From: Cladorhizidae sp. MBARI D1340-BT2
Taxonomy: Eukaryota > Porifera > Demospongiae > Poecilosclerida > Cladorhizidae
DNA length: 64,000 bases
NCBI GenBank assembly: GCA_028752905.1
Contig: JAQNBH010000011.1
Location: 3,472,322-3,536,321 of the forward strand
Direction: 5' to 3'
Shown: piece after piece, positions 1 to 10,984 of the stretch
Layout: every line of letters begins with the position of its first letter
Numbering within the stretch: the stretch's first letter is position 1
Made by a program: the position numbers and the translations under genes
The notes under the pieces: generated by a model
The model's database searches: none
What the model saw: only the letters and a program-made list of their open reading frames with translations
What the model was told of the DNA's origin: nothing

Positions 1-1
1 T

Positions 2-80
2 CCAGCCGCCAAAGTATCCCTACGAGTAGATGGGGGGAAGAAAGTAGATATGGCAGTGGGAGTAAGCAGTCACCTAACAT
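2..80 (+). pseudogene. Gypsy retrotransposon protease, 5' part (split by hAT)
   Basis: In frame +2 these bases read as the strand segment that follows the active site of a Gypsy aspartic protease, ending AVGVSSHLTS. The same segment occurs in the Gmr1-like element at 24.1 kb as AVGVSPHIN. The coding sequence stops at a hAT transposon at position 81 and resumes at 2891 in the same protein, so the two pieces were one gene before insertion. The window edge cuts off the catalytic part. This is a remnant of a plus-strand element and is not expected to be functional. Confidence 0.75.
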
Positions 81-2889
81 CACTGGCGGAGCGACTGGTC
101 CGGTTGGTCCGATTTTAACCGGACCACTTTTTGGGCCATTAAATTAATTCGTTTATGGCTTTATAGTACATGTGTACATCTAGGATTCTACCCCAAACTG
201 GTGAACTCTTGCTACTTTGGTTTTTATCACTGCTGACCTTCCTGAGTACCTGAACCACACAAACTCCAAGTAGTTCAACCACATTGGTAATTACAATAAC
301 ATGTATGTATAGGACAGTGAGTCATGAATGCAGCTATATTCCTGTCTTGACTTGTCTTCTGTATTGCATCAGCTCAGCTTTGTAGCACATGGCATTGTGG
401 CAAACAGTTCTAACTTTCACAGGATGGCTGTCCAGGATTTAACTTCATTACCTGATCTACCACACCACCCTCCCTCTATCTTTAGCTTTCCCAAGAGGGA
501 TTATGGGAAAAAGAGTACTACTTCTTGTAGTTTTAAGCATCATTGGTTTGCAGCATGGCCTTTTCTACACTATAATGAGGCCCAGGATGTAGTTTTTTGT
601 CACACCTGTGTGAAGGCTTTCAGTACCAAGAGGATCAAAACCAGTCACAATACAGCAGCTGCCTTTGTAAGTGTGTAGAACCGTTTAAATCCCATTCTAT
701 ATGACTGTTCTTCTTATAATATTTATTAGGTCGTCAAAGGTTACTGCAATTGGAAGGATGCGACCAGATCTTTCAAGAAACACAGAGAATCGAAAACACA
801 TAGTGAAGTGGAGGCAATTACCTTACCGAAAACCACACCAGATGGTGAAGTCTTGAGTTCTGTTCACAAACGTGAAAAGCAAGAAGCAAGAGACATTTTG
901 AGGATCATTATTTCAAGTGTACGCTTTTTAGTTAGACAAAGTCTTGCTCTACGAGGCCATGATGAAGCAAACTCCAATCTTGTCCAGCTGCTTCGTCTTA
1001 GGGCTGAAGATAACCCACACCTTGGTAAATGGTTAGAGCGTAATTGGAGGAAGTTTACTTCACATGAGAACCAGAATGAATTCCTAGAAGTAATGTCCCA
1101 TAGTATCTTGAGAAAACTGCTTGGTGACATCCATAATTCCCCCTTTTTAACTGTCATGGCAGATGAAACCACCGATGTATCCAACAAGATGCAACTTACT
1201 TTGGTGATCAGGTGGGTAGATGAAAACTTTGAAGTTAATGAAGAGTTTCTTGGGTTGTACAACCTTCTCTCCACTACTGCTGACAGCATCATATCATCTA
1301 TCAAAGATGTTCTTTTGCATTTTGAGATACCCACTGCTAAGTTACGTGGTCAGTGCTATGATGGCTGCAGCACAATGGCTGGAGCTAAAGGTGATGTAGC
1401 TGCTAAGATGCAGAAAATTGAGCCCAAGGCAGTGTTTACACACTGCTGTGGCCATGCCCTTAATTTGAGTGTAAATGATACAATTAAGGTCTGCTGCTAT
1501 GAAAGACTGCCTTGATACCTGTTTTGAACTTGTAAAACTTATTAAGTTTTCTCCCAAGTGAGAGGCTATGCTGAGTAGAATCAAAGAGGAAACAGGAAGT
1601 GAATCGCCGTCTATTCGAACAATATGTCCCACAAGGTGGACTGTTCGAGCTGGTGCTTTAGCCAGCATTATGTCAAATTATCAAAATATTCTGAATTTGT
1701 GGGAAGGGGCACTCAGAGGCACCACTGACACCGAAATGAAGGCTAGAATTCCGGGTGTTTCGAGTCAAATGGGTACTTTCCCATTTCTCTTCAACCTGAC
1801 GTTATCAGAAATGATCCTTAGGCACACAGATAGGCTTAGTCAGACCCTGCAAAATCCTGAAGTGTCTAGTGTCGAAGGACATGAGGTAGCCATGCTTACA
1901 GTTAAGACTCTTCAAGGGATGCGTTCAGATAGAAATTTTTATTTGTTTTGGGATAAAATTGAAATGAGTCGAGTCCTATTGGACATTGAAGAAGCTACCC
2001 TACCAAGAAGGCGAAAGAGACCACGTTGCTATGAAGAAGGAGTTGGTGAAGCAGAGTTTCCAGCAACACCAAAATGTCTATACATGCAGAAGTAAGTATT
2101 TCGAAGTGTTGGATTTAGCTGTGCTAAGCATAACTGACAGATTTGACCAACCTGGCTTCAAGGTTTACTCAAATGTAGAACAACTTCTTTTTAAAGCATG
2201 TTCTGGTGAAGACTGTGAGAGTGAACTGGTTGCTGTATGTAGTTTTTATGGTGAAAATCTTGATCTCCATGATCTTCAATCACAACTCAGGACTTTGCGA
2301 ATGTTGTATGTTGCTAAAAAGGAAGATGAGAAACCATAAATTTCTGGACTGAAATTTGTTCTTCAAAGTCTGAGTCCAGCTCAAAGAACACATGTCGCAC
2401 TTTCAAACTACTTATTATTATGCCTGCTACGAATTGTACTTCTGAAAGATCTTTCAGTGCCCTTCGAAGGATCAAAACATATTTGAGGAGCACCATGTCA
2501 CAAGCACGACTTAACCACATGATGGTACTTCATTATCACCAAGACAGTACGGACAATTTGGACATAAAAGCCATAGTTAATGAAGCAAAAGAATCATGTC
2601 AGCATATATTTGCGAAATTTTAATTTCTGTTTCTCTGAATATTATGTTTTAAATACAAAACTTTGATTGGTCTTTGTTATTTTAGTCAACTGTAAAAGTT
2701 GTGAATTTTAATCTAGCCAACATCCTGGAATGCTCTCATTTCGATACAAATTAATTTTATGGTGAGATTTAGTTTCATCCAATACATCCCCCCCATCACC
2801 CTCACCGCCACCTTTTATGTGGACCTTGAGACCAAGCAAAATCCTAATTCTAACCGGACCACTCCAATCTCTGTCGCTCCGCCTCTGCG
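81..2889 (+). mobile_element. hAT DNA transposon 1, full length with TIRs and TSD
   Basis: The ends carry an inverted repeat: ggcggagcgac at 85-95 and its reverse complement at 2873-2883. Flanking 8-mers are cctaacat (73-80) and gctaacat (2890-2897), which match at seven of eight positions, as expected for an old 8-bp hAT duplication. The subterminal regions share an aaccggacca motif, near 117-126 and 2851-2860. Inside lies a degenerate hAT transposase on the plus strand. The element sits in the protease codons of a Gypsy retrotransposon, whose frame continues on the other side. Confidence 0.85.
328..2623 (+). pseudogene. hAT transposase (TTF zinc finger, DDE core, C-terminal dimerisation), broken
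   Basis: Domains in order: a TTF-type zinc finger (FSFPKRDYG through VVFCHTCVKAF, about 480-640); the linker LALRGHDE; the first catalytic Asp in VMADETTDVSN (about 1155); the CYDGCSTMAG and CCGHALNL motifs (about 1355-1470); a conserved YFEVLDLAVLSITDRFDQPG block (about 2096-2160); and the C-terminal dimerisation motif SERSFSALRRIKTYLRSTM (about 2440-2500). A phase-0 GT-AG intron at 667-729 (63 bp) joins the zinc finger to the core. Frameshifts occur near 1495, 2090 and 2330-2410, with one in-frame stop at 1559-1561. It resembles ZMYM1/ZBED-like hAT proteins of invertebrates. The protein is dead but barely eroded, so the copy is probably fairly young. Confidence 0.88.
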
Positions 2890-2890
2890 G

Positions 2891-3200
2891 CTAACATCTG
2901 TCATGCTCTTAGGCCATGACATTCCCTTTTTTCACCGTTACCTCAGACAAGCACTCGAAGAAGAGACCCAGAAAGAAGAGCAACCATCTGCACTCACTTT
3001 CACGACCACTAAGCAGAGCATGGTGATGACCAGAGCCCAGGAGAAGGCTCAGAAGCAGCAGTGGTAATAGGGGAAGAGCTGCAGGTAGAGGACAGCAGAG
3101 GAAGGGAAGAGCTGCAGGAAGAGGATAGCAGAGGAGAGGAAGATCAGATGTAAGTGGAACCAGCCGTGCGGATGCTAGCCAATATATCTGGACAACTGCT
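2891..3200 (+). pseudogene. Gypsy protease 3' end and protease-integrase linker
   Basis: Resumes the protease interrupted at position 80 with SVMLLGHDIPFFHRYLR, the conserved block that ends Gypsy proteases, then a charged Glu/Lys/Gln linker containing VMTRAQEKAQ. The Gmr1-like element at 24.2 kb has the same order (VTMLLGKDVPHFRKLLR, then VTTRAQIRQQ), so the two belong to one family. The frame closes at about 3066. A purine-rich tail, with a gaagagctgcag motif repeated at 3074 and 3107, follows without a recognisable domain. Confidence 0.75.
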
Positions 3201-3838
3201 GGGGAAGGTATGATATTCCTGCAATAAGAATAATAACAACTAATATTATTAGCTACTACACAGACAAATGTTTTATATCAAGCAAACTTTACATATAAAC
3301 CATTATTATTTCATTTCAAATTTCAAATTCTAGATGGCATCGCTCCACAGAGTATCCCATTCATCCTTCAACCAGGACCTAATGTTCCTCCATCCTGCCA
3401 AATGCATAAGATTGTTTTCTGCTATTCTTTGGACCCACCACGCTAAAGTTTACCATTGGCAGGACCAATGCACATGCTGAGCATAGGTTGCCGAAGTGGG
3501 CCCAACCTGGCTGAGAAGTACCCCAACAGGCTGAATGGCAAGGGAGATCATTACCAAGTGTGAGGAAGTCAGAGGTGTGACTGTGCTTTCTGCAATGGCA
3601 GGATGGCACCAGACACCTCACCCTAACAGTGGCTAGCCGTCAGCTTCTAGACCTACCACTCACAGAGGACGTATAAAACTAAATCTATATAAGTATACCT
3701 TCATCCTAGTCTCGTGGTTATGATTACATGACAGATGTTGCTTCATCACAGATGTTGCTGCAATCCTATATGTAAAATATATTAACAACGAATGCGAGCA
3801 AGGACTATATTTTTAAAAAACAGCACAGTGTTCTCAGG
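3201..3838. other. No recognisable gene
   Basis: AT-rich to mixed sequence with stops in all frames and no domain I recognise. A short minus-strand frame near 3379-3621 has a cysteine/histidine-rich composition but no known motif; it is left uncalled. Confidence 0.5.
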
Positions 3839-4110
3839 AAAGAAAAGGCTATTTAGCTAAGCTAGATAGCTATTTAACTGCTAGCTAGCTATATGGGTGC
3901 GCTAGCTTGCTAGCTACTTGGGTGCTTTAGCCAGCTAGCTATATGCATGCGCTAGCTGGTTAGCTACTTGGGTCCGTTAGCTAGCTAGCTTCATGAAGCA
4001 CTAGCTAGTTAGCTAGCTATTTAGCTATGCTAGCTAAATTATTTACTATTCCAACACTATTTAGATGCACTAGCTAAACTATTTACTATTCCTACACTAT
4101 TTAGCTTGAT
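3839..4110. repeat. TAGC/AGCT-rich self-complementary repeat tract
   Basis: Dense short palindromic words (gctagc, agctagct) separated by variable linkers such as tatgggtgcg and acttgggtg. The tract ends in two copies of an approximately 38-bp unit containing ctagctaaa.tatttactattcc (about 4030-4067 and 4068-4105). The tetramer is self-complementary, so the strand could fold back on itself in many registers. No coding potential is seen. Confidence 0.7.
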
Positions 4111-4319
4111 CTAACAGTCATAAAAGAAACTATTAGGTTAGCTGAAGTAAAGTTAGTTCCTCACCTTGGTAACAAGAGTTCTTCGCTTTACTTTTTTTAA
4201 ATTATTATCAGCTCATATACTTGAAAACCTTTTGAGATTTGAGTAATGAAGTACCAGTAAGTAATCCTAGAGAGGAGTAGCACATAGAACTCCTCTATCA
4301 AGCCTCCAGTTCTTCGGAC

Positions 4320-4760
4320 ATGAGGAGAAACTGAATATTGCCCACCGATAAACACACCCTATGTCTCTGGGAATAGATGTGCGCACCAATCTCACCCAAG
4401 TGAAGATGATTGGTCCAATCTACAGGTTGGCAAGGAGACTAAACTGAACTGATAGAAAGAATATAAAAGGAGACTATGGATAAGATAAAAACACACTAGG
4501 CCTATGCCCAAAAGAACTGATACCTGATTATGTTGAACTTTAAGAACTGTTGTAAGAACTTTGATGGAGATTGTTGATAGTGTTGATTGACACTGTGTAT
4601 GTGTGATTCTCTATCTCTATCTGTATATAATATATAAGATACTTGTTTCAAGTGGGTAGCCACTTCTCCACCTCGCGTAGTTCGTTGTTCAGTGCCATTT
4701 TTTAAATTTTTTTAAATTAATTGACCATTTTCACACTGTCAGGCAGAGACCGAGGGGAGA
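4320..4760 (+). mobile_element. Probable LTR 3' part and leader of a Gypsy element
   Basis: Non-coding sequence rich in short promoter-like stretches (ataaaagg near 4465). It ends with a segment around 4665-4760 that is repeated around 20160-20245: gttgttcag.gccatttt, a T/A-rich stretch, then cacac.gtcaggcagagac. That shared junction looks like the end of an LTR and the start of a leader. Gypsy integrase sequence lies just downstream. No matching second LTR is visible, so the call rests on the dispersed copy and the context. Confidence 0.35.
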
Positions 4761-4884
4761 GATACTGAGTTTGACTTGGGATAAGATTTCTAGCAGGTGG
4801 CTAGGAATAGGTCCCAGGCATCGGACGAAAGTGTGGATCTGACTGAACAGTTAAAGTGTCTGTTTCAGCAGAAGGACGACTTTC

Positions 4885-5480
4885 CGTCACAGTGGGTGAC
4901 CATGTTCTTGCGTTTCAACTAGGCCTGTCCACATTATTCTAGAATAATTTTGAGAATTATAGGCTGGGGTGAGAATAGTGGGAATAATGGGTGGCTTTTC
5001 TCAGAATTAGTGGTTTTTGTGATAATTAATGGAATTCCTGCTAACCACTACTACATCCTGATGTGCTTTATTTGCAATATTGAGGTTTACAAGCATGGAC
5101 TTAGCAGTTTGCCAAGACCCAGTTTTTTCCTCCTGAGCAGCCTAGTTGTGAGTCTAGCTACTCTAGCAGTAGCAGTAGCAGTACAAATTCTTCTAGTTGT
5201 TTAGAATCAAAATCCACATTCAACCTGATTCTGAAGGATTGAGATTGAGATCCCTACTGGATGTGCTTTTTAAAAAGAATACTTGAGAATAATAGGTGAC
5301 TTTCTGAGAATAATAGGTGAAAAATTGGGGAAATTCTGAATAGAATAATAGGAATAATGTGGACAGGCCTAGTTTCAACCCAGGAAATGGAACAAATTAG
5401 CAAATGAATGTAGAGGACCCGTCATAATAACAAAGAAGTTATCAGAAACTATTTACGAGGTTGACATGGGGGGTCGAAAG
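4885..5480 (+). pseudogene. Gypsy integrase C-terminal (GPY/F-like) fragment, split by a MITE
   Basis: Before the MITE the frame reads VGDHVLAF. After it the frame continues QPRKWNKLANE, then RGPVIITKKLSETIYEVDMG. These match block for block the integrase tail encoded on the minus strand at 24.7-24.9 kb. The fragment is fused upstream to what may be a retroelement leader/gag start (VDLTEQLKCLFQQKDDF, near 4840), which implies a large internal deletion. Downstream it runs directly into the RT fragment at about 5487. Confidence 0.75.
4920..5371. mobile_element. MITE, 452 bp, 20-bp perfect TIRs and 8-bp TSD (hAT-type)
   Basis: Begins taggcctgtccacattattc (4920-4939) and ends with the exact reverse complement (5352-5371). 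It is flanked by a perfect 8-bp direct repeat gtttcaac (4912-4919 and 5372-5379). The interior is AT-rich, with several aataatagg and gaataat words and no transposase frame. An 8-bp duplication fits a hAT-mobilised non-autonomous element. Its TIR differs from the GGCGGAGC-type ends of the full-length hAT at 81, so another autonomous family must have moved it. Confidence 0.9.
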
Positions 5481-5486
5481 AGACAC

Positions 5487-6827
5487 CGAATGCAACAAAT
5501 GCCATCAACCACATAGCAGCATTACATAACATCAGTATTCTCTGCCCATGCATGCTCCAGAATACATACAGTGCCCCCGTGAAACTTTTTGTCATCGGTG
5601 GAGGAGTAATTTAGTCTACAGAGGGAACTACTCAAGGAGATCCACTAGCAATGGCTATGTACGCCTTAGCAGTCACACCACTTATCACAAGACTCAGTGA
5701 TATAAAACCAAAGGTGAAACAGTTGTGGTTTGCAGATGATGCAACGGCTGCAGGAAAATTAAAGGACTTACAACAATGGTGGAAACATCTCACAGAGGCT
5801 GGTCCAGAAATAGGATACCAGCAATCAAGACACATCTTGTAGTGAAGCCAAAATTCCTTGATGAAGCCAAAAAATTATTTGAGAACACCAACGTACAAAT
5901 AACAACACAAGGCCAGAGACACCTAGGGGCTGTGATCGGTACGTCTACTTTTGCAGAAGAATACGTTGCTGGAAAGGTTGAAAAATGGACGACAGAGATT
6001 ACCTCTCTTTCTAAGCTTGCACTATCACAACCACATGCAGCATATGCAGCATTTGTTGATGGGCTTGTTGGCAGATCGAGATATGTTATGAGAACGATTG
6101 AAAATACTAGCACTCTTTTTTTACCACAGGAAAATGCCATACATCAGCAGTTTATTCCAGCATTAACAGGGCGTGAACCATGCTCTCAAGAGGAAAGAGA
6201 ACTACTTTCACTCCCTGCCCCCCTTGGAGGTTTAAACATCACAAACCCAACAGCCATTGCAGGAAAAGAATTTTCAAACTCAAAAAAAATTAGTAAGCAG
6301 TTGACGGAGATGATAACAAACCAGACCAACAATCACGACATGCCTGAACTACAGCCAATCAAGTCTTTGCTTCATCGCAAAAATCGTGAATGTAATGAAA
6401 CCAAAGCTATAACATTAGGTGCGAAGCTTCCTCAACCACTTAAGAGAGCAATGGATTTAGCCCAGGAAAAGGGTGCATCAATCTGGATGACAGCCTTACC
6501 AATCAAAGACCAAGGGTTCAACTTGAACAAAGGTGAATTCCACGATGCACTGAATGTGAGGTATGGTTGGACATTAAAAAGTATTCCACAACATTGCATC
6601 TGTGGCAGAATATTCTCTGTTGACCATGCCATGACTTGCCATCACGTGTGGCTTACCCACCATTAGACACAACAAAATTTGTAATCTCACAGCAAATTGG
6701 CTGGGTGAAGTTTGCCATGATGTGGAGAAAGAGCCGGCACTGCAACCACTTACAGGAGAGACCCTCTTCCCACTATCAGCCAACAGAGTTGATGATGCCG
6801 GGGCTGATGTACGAATTAAGGGTTTTG
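5487..6827 (+). pseudogene. RT with C-terminal CCHC/endonuclease-like tail, 5' half (split by hAT 2)
   Basis: Starts inside the palm domain (NATNAINHIAALHNI), then EGTTQGDPLAMAMYALAV and the catalytic FADDATA (about 5729). It continues through the thumb/connection region (open from 5776 to 6666) to a Cys/His cluster CICGRIFSVDHAMTCHH with RHN-type residues after it, and then ADVRIKGF. A C-x-C...H...C cluster followed by an acidic PD-like strand is the arrangement of restriction-like endonuclease tails of R2/NeSL-type retroelements; that assignment is by motif only. Frameshifts occur near 5820 and 6640. Translation breaks at the hAT insertion at 6828 and resumes at 9338. Confidence 0.75.
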
Positions 6828-9336
6828 CAGAGCCGGAGCAAGCTATTTTGGGGTGGTACGGCCGATGGAAGTGTGCCTCCTCCTTCCACCAAAGTGGGAA
6901 TGCAAACAATTCAGAAGAGTATTTGAAATGACAGAAAGTATCATAAATAAAGTATGATAATAATGAGACAGTAAACACCTAGCTATTAAAAATTTCCAAA
7001 TAATCCGACTTTATTTTCTGTACTGCTTACAAATTCTTTTGCCACAACAGCTAAGTTTAACAAGTCAGCTTTTTCTTTGTGAATGTTCAGGACCATTAAA
7101 TCATTTAACCTCTTCTGTGTCATTGTGGTTCTGAGGTAGGTCTTTATTCTTCGCAACCCTGACAAAGAATGCTCTGAAGAGGCATTAGTAGCTGGCATTA
7201 CTAATAATATCTTCATTAGAACCCAAACATTACTGAATGCAAGTCATTGAGCAGAAGATAGCTGTGACAGTGACTTAATAATGTCATTAATTGAAAGCTC
7301 TGACTGGTTCTTCTCTTCAGCAAACAAAGCTTGCAAGAGAGGCAGTTGTGCCTACAATTGCATTTTGGAGATGTCATCCTTGTAGAAATCACACACATTG
7401 CTTAGCTCTGTGCACCCACGTCATGCATTGAGAACAAGATCTTCAACATTGCAATACACTTTATACACTGATTGATTGAATCTGCCAGTTAATGGATTCA
7501 ATAACAAGATCAAGTGCCACATAGTAAATCTGCCTGTAGTTATCCTCGGGTGTAGAATGAATGTTACCATCAGTTAATCCAATCTGGAGCCGCCAAGGAG
7601 CACGTCTTTTGCGAGAAAGAGTTGGTGCATCAATATCAAATTCACTTTGGTGTAGCAAAACACGATCGTAGAAGCTCTTAAACTTGTCTTCTTACGAATG
7701 GATTTGAGGACATCAACAGTTGGCTTTGCCAACTGTTGTCCTTCTGCTGCTATAATAGTATCATGCTGCACAAGCTTTTGCTAAGGTTATCACTGAGCTG
7801 AAAAATGAGGGTTCCTAAGGAAATGCCAAAAAGGAAGTTGAAAGTGAGCATCTGGGTCTGAATACTGGCCTTCATTTCACTGTCAATTCGTGAATTCTTG
7901 GATTCCTCCCAAACACCGAGGAGAACTTCATAATTGTCTAGCACACTCTGCACGGACTGTCCACCTAGTAGTGCAGAGAACACGAAAGCTTGGTGTATCA
8001 GTTGCAAGGTCATGTTTGAGCTTTTGCATCTCGTTTAGGAGACTTCTTGATTAACTTTGTGATTTCAAACACAGCATCAAGGCAAGATCTCATAAGTTTA
8101 CATTTCTTGACAGTATCTCCCACTGCAAGGTTTAGAGCATGACCATAGCAGTGGGTGAAAATTGCTCGAGGTTCTTCATCAGTAAGCTGCTTGGCCACTT
8201 CATTCCTTACCCCGGTCATATTGCTGGCCCCATCATAACATTGTCCCGACAATATTTTAGCTTCAGATTCATCCAAAGTAAGACATCTTTGATAATACTA
8301 AAAAGGAAGAAGATTCAGTTTTATATAAACCAATGAAATCTTCAGTAAAAGTGAGATTGTTATTGACAGAATGAATAACAACTACCACTTGCTCAATCAT
8401 CACGGTGAAGTATGTATTTGACTAGCAATTTCACGAATAACTTGTAGAGACATGATTGATTCTGAATCTCATGAGAAGTATATTTCATCTGTTCATTAAT
8501 GCCTTGAAAGTTCTCTGCTCTCAAAAGCAATAACTGATAGAAGTTGGAATCCGAATCATTATGATGCCCATCACCTCTCAAAGGAAGACCTTGACATCCC
8601 AAGAAATGTATTGATGAGATGACTTTCAGCAAATATTCACTGTTGTTTTTCTTTTCTGTGGCTACTGCTTTTGACAACATGTCAGCCACATCATTGGTTG
8701 CCTTCAGTGCTTCAGTTGCTGCTTTGTGGAAGTTACTGCTTTCAAAACTCGAGTAGCATCCTTCCAATTAGTGAAGCCTTTTACAAGAAAGCTTGCCTCA
8801 GATAATCTGGTGAGCCCCATCTTTTTCCACTTTACAGCTTTGCAACAAAGAAAGCAGAAAGCAGAAAGCAGAATCATCAGTTGCATCATAACGAATCCAT
8901 GAGACCAAGATGCTTGAAAAAACCTGTCTTCAGGTTGAGCCTTGCCAAAGGAACGAGGAGGAAAGGAATAATGTTGCGGTTGGAAAGGTTTGTCAGGCAA
9001 ATCCTTGATCTCTTCATGGCTGAAGGATATCTTGCAGAGTACTATATTTAGGACCATGTGCTCATGAATCACATGACTCAGCATGTGTGGATTAAAACTT
9101 TAAGTGCAAACTACATTAATTAACAATTGGTCTAGACAAGTCTCATATTGAATATCTTGTATAACCTTCGCAATGCATGGACAATTTTCTTCTAAAACAC
9201 CTGTGATTTTCTTCCAAAGCAAGTCAGTTTTGGAATAAATCCTCGTGAACTTATGCGTGGATTTGTTCCAAAAATTGGTACGGCTATAAAGTGGTATGGC
9301 TATAGCCGTACCTGCCGTACCAGTTGCTCCACCTAT
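6828..9336 (-). mobile_element. hAT DNA transposon 2, nearly complete
   Basis: Outer ends are cagagccggagcaa (6828-6841) and, reverse-complemented from 9336, ataggtggagcaa. They share the core ggagcaa and are followed on both sides by several gtacggc subterminal words. The flanks share gttttg (6822-6827, 9337-9342), which is the visible remainder of a target-site duplication. Removing the element restores the reading frame of the host RT element across ADVRIKGF and QQCAFLDVRVFHP. The transposase is on the minus strand. Confidence 0.8.
6986..9084 (-). pseudogene. hAT transposase 2, broken, first catalytic region lost
   Basis: Read on the minus strand: a TTF zinc finger (IKDLPDKPFQPQ, YSFPPRSFGKA, then FTNWKDATRV; 9084-8720), FLGCQGLPLRGDGHH (about 8570-8610), CYDGASNMTG and THCYGHALNLAVGDTVKKCK (8245-8090), the LGGQSVQSVLDNYEVLLGVW block (about 7970-7910), and the C-terminal SEHSLSGLRRIKTYLRTTM (about 7175-7120). 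The strand that should carry the first catalytic Asp, between about 8390 and 8400, appears deleted: ILHRDD runs straight into EQVVVVI. Several frameshifts separate the pieces. It is close to the transposase at 328-2623, so the two are members of one superfamily branch. Confidence 0.85.
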
Positions 9337-9337
9337 G

Positions 9338-9754
9338 TTTTGGGGGACGACAGCAATGTGCATTTTTGGATGTTAGGGTATTTCACCCCAACGCACAGAG
9401 CTACAGAAATGTCAACATCCCAGCCATGTACAGAATACATGAGCTGATAAAGAAGAGAGAGTAGGTGACAGAGTAAGGCAGGTGGAAATGGCATCTTTCA
9501 CACCACTTGTTTTTGCTACTACAGGAGGTATGGGCAAGGAAGCAACAGCTTTCTACAAACGGTTAGCTGATCTTGTTGCAGTCAAGAATGGCTCAACATA
9601 CAACTCGACACTGGCATGGATGAGATGTAAGCTGGACTTTTCCCTGCTCCGATCAGCAGTGATGTGCATCAGAGGAAGCCGCTCCACCTTCCACCGTGTC
9701 CCTGATGCCAGCATTGAACTGGGCATGGTTGAAAGCCGCCTGTCAGCATTATAA
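9338..9754 (+). pseudogene. RT/endonuclease-tail element, 3' half
   Basis: Continues the protein broken at 6827 with QQCAFLDVRVFHPNAQSYR. The Asp in DVRV would be the second acidic residue of a PD-(D/E)XK-like core. It then runs FTPLVFATTGGMGKEATAFY and a C-terminus with LLRSAVMCIRGSRS, a combination typical of this element family. In-frame stops lie near 9470-9478. The frame ends at 9754 and is followed directly by Gypsy sequence. Confidence 0.78.
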
Positions 9755-9837
9755 ACACTATAACTTTATTAACACTTTGTTATCATTATGTATTGAGTAT
9801 TGTTGTGAGTATTGTGTTGTTTGCTATACATGGACCA

Positions 9838-10970
9838 AAAAAAATTAAGAAGTGGAATGCACCGGAAGCTGCGGTATTCCTTGCGGAAGAAGAGGAAGAC
9901 GAAGCGACATCAGAACATCAACCAACAGGGTCAATACTGACACCCTCACAGGAAAAGGAACTGGATAAATTACGTCACTCATTCAAGGATGTGATCAGGG
10001 ATGAACCAGGACGGACGCACCTGATACACCAGGTGATTCACACGGCTGATGCCAGCCCGATTAGGCTTCCACCTTACAGACTTCCACACACTGGTCACGA
10101 GTATCTCCGAAAAGAGATAAAGACACTGCTAAAACAGGACATTATTACACCCTCTAAAAGTCCTTGGGCAGCACCTGCCGTTTTGGTACCAAAGAAGGAT
10201 GGAAGTAAGCGTCTTGGTGTAGACTATAGAAAGTTGATCTGGTAACACAAGCTGAAACCTACCTCGGGTAGATGATTTAATCAACGAGGTCGGGAGAGCC
10301 AAATAGATTACAGAGTTGGACCTCACCAAAGGCTACTGGCAGGTGCCCGTTGATGAGGAGAAACAGCCCAAGAGAGCTTTTATCAGCCCATGGGGGAAAT
10401 ACGAGTTTAAGACGATGCCGTTTGGTTTAGTGGCTGCACCTTCGACGTTTCCACGATTGATGAACCAAATTCTCCAGGGAATACATCATTTCATGGCCGC
10501 ATATTTGGACGACATCCTAATCCACAGCAACAGCTGGGAAAAACACATGAAGCACGTGAATGAAGTCTTCACAAGACTGAGACGCAGGCCTAACAGTGAA
10601 GAGGAACAAGTGCAAGTTTGCCTGTAATAGTTGTGTATATTTGGGACATGTGGTGGGTCAAGGACAAGTACATCCTATGCAGGCTAAGATTAAAGCAGTC
10701 CAAGCCTATGCCAGACCCCTTATGAAGAAAGATGTGAGAGCTTTTTTAGGCTTAGCAGGGTACTACAGGCGATTCATCCCTAGCTTTGCTACAATTGCCA
10801 CACCCCTCTCTAACTTAACAAGGAAAGACATGCCTATTCTGGATCATTGGCCACAGTGGCTCATCTTCGGTCCATGCTTGCGGTTGAGTCCATCCTCATT
10901 CCTGTTTGTATTTCCGGGTCAGTTTGGATTATATACTCAAAAGGTTGCAGACCGAGAGTTGAATTAAATT
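9838..10970 (+). pseudogene. Gypsy reverse transcriptase / start of RNase H (Gmr1-like family)
   Basis: Begins at the integrase-RT junction (KKWNAPEAAVFLAEE), then the RT fingers (LLKQDIITPSKSPWAAPAVL, KKDGSKRLGVDYRKL), palm LTKGYWQVPVDEEKQ, MPFGLVAAPSTF, catalytic AYLDDILIHS (about 10500), the connection VRAFLGLAGYYRRFIPSFA, and a damaged RNase H start (GLYTQKVADRELN). Frameshifts occur near 10245, 10300 and 10600. Its first approximately 420 bp are nearly identical to 25690-26090, so both are copies of one family, here without gag, protease or integrase. Confidence 0.88.
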
Positions 10971-10984
10971 GCCATTATCCTCTC

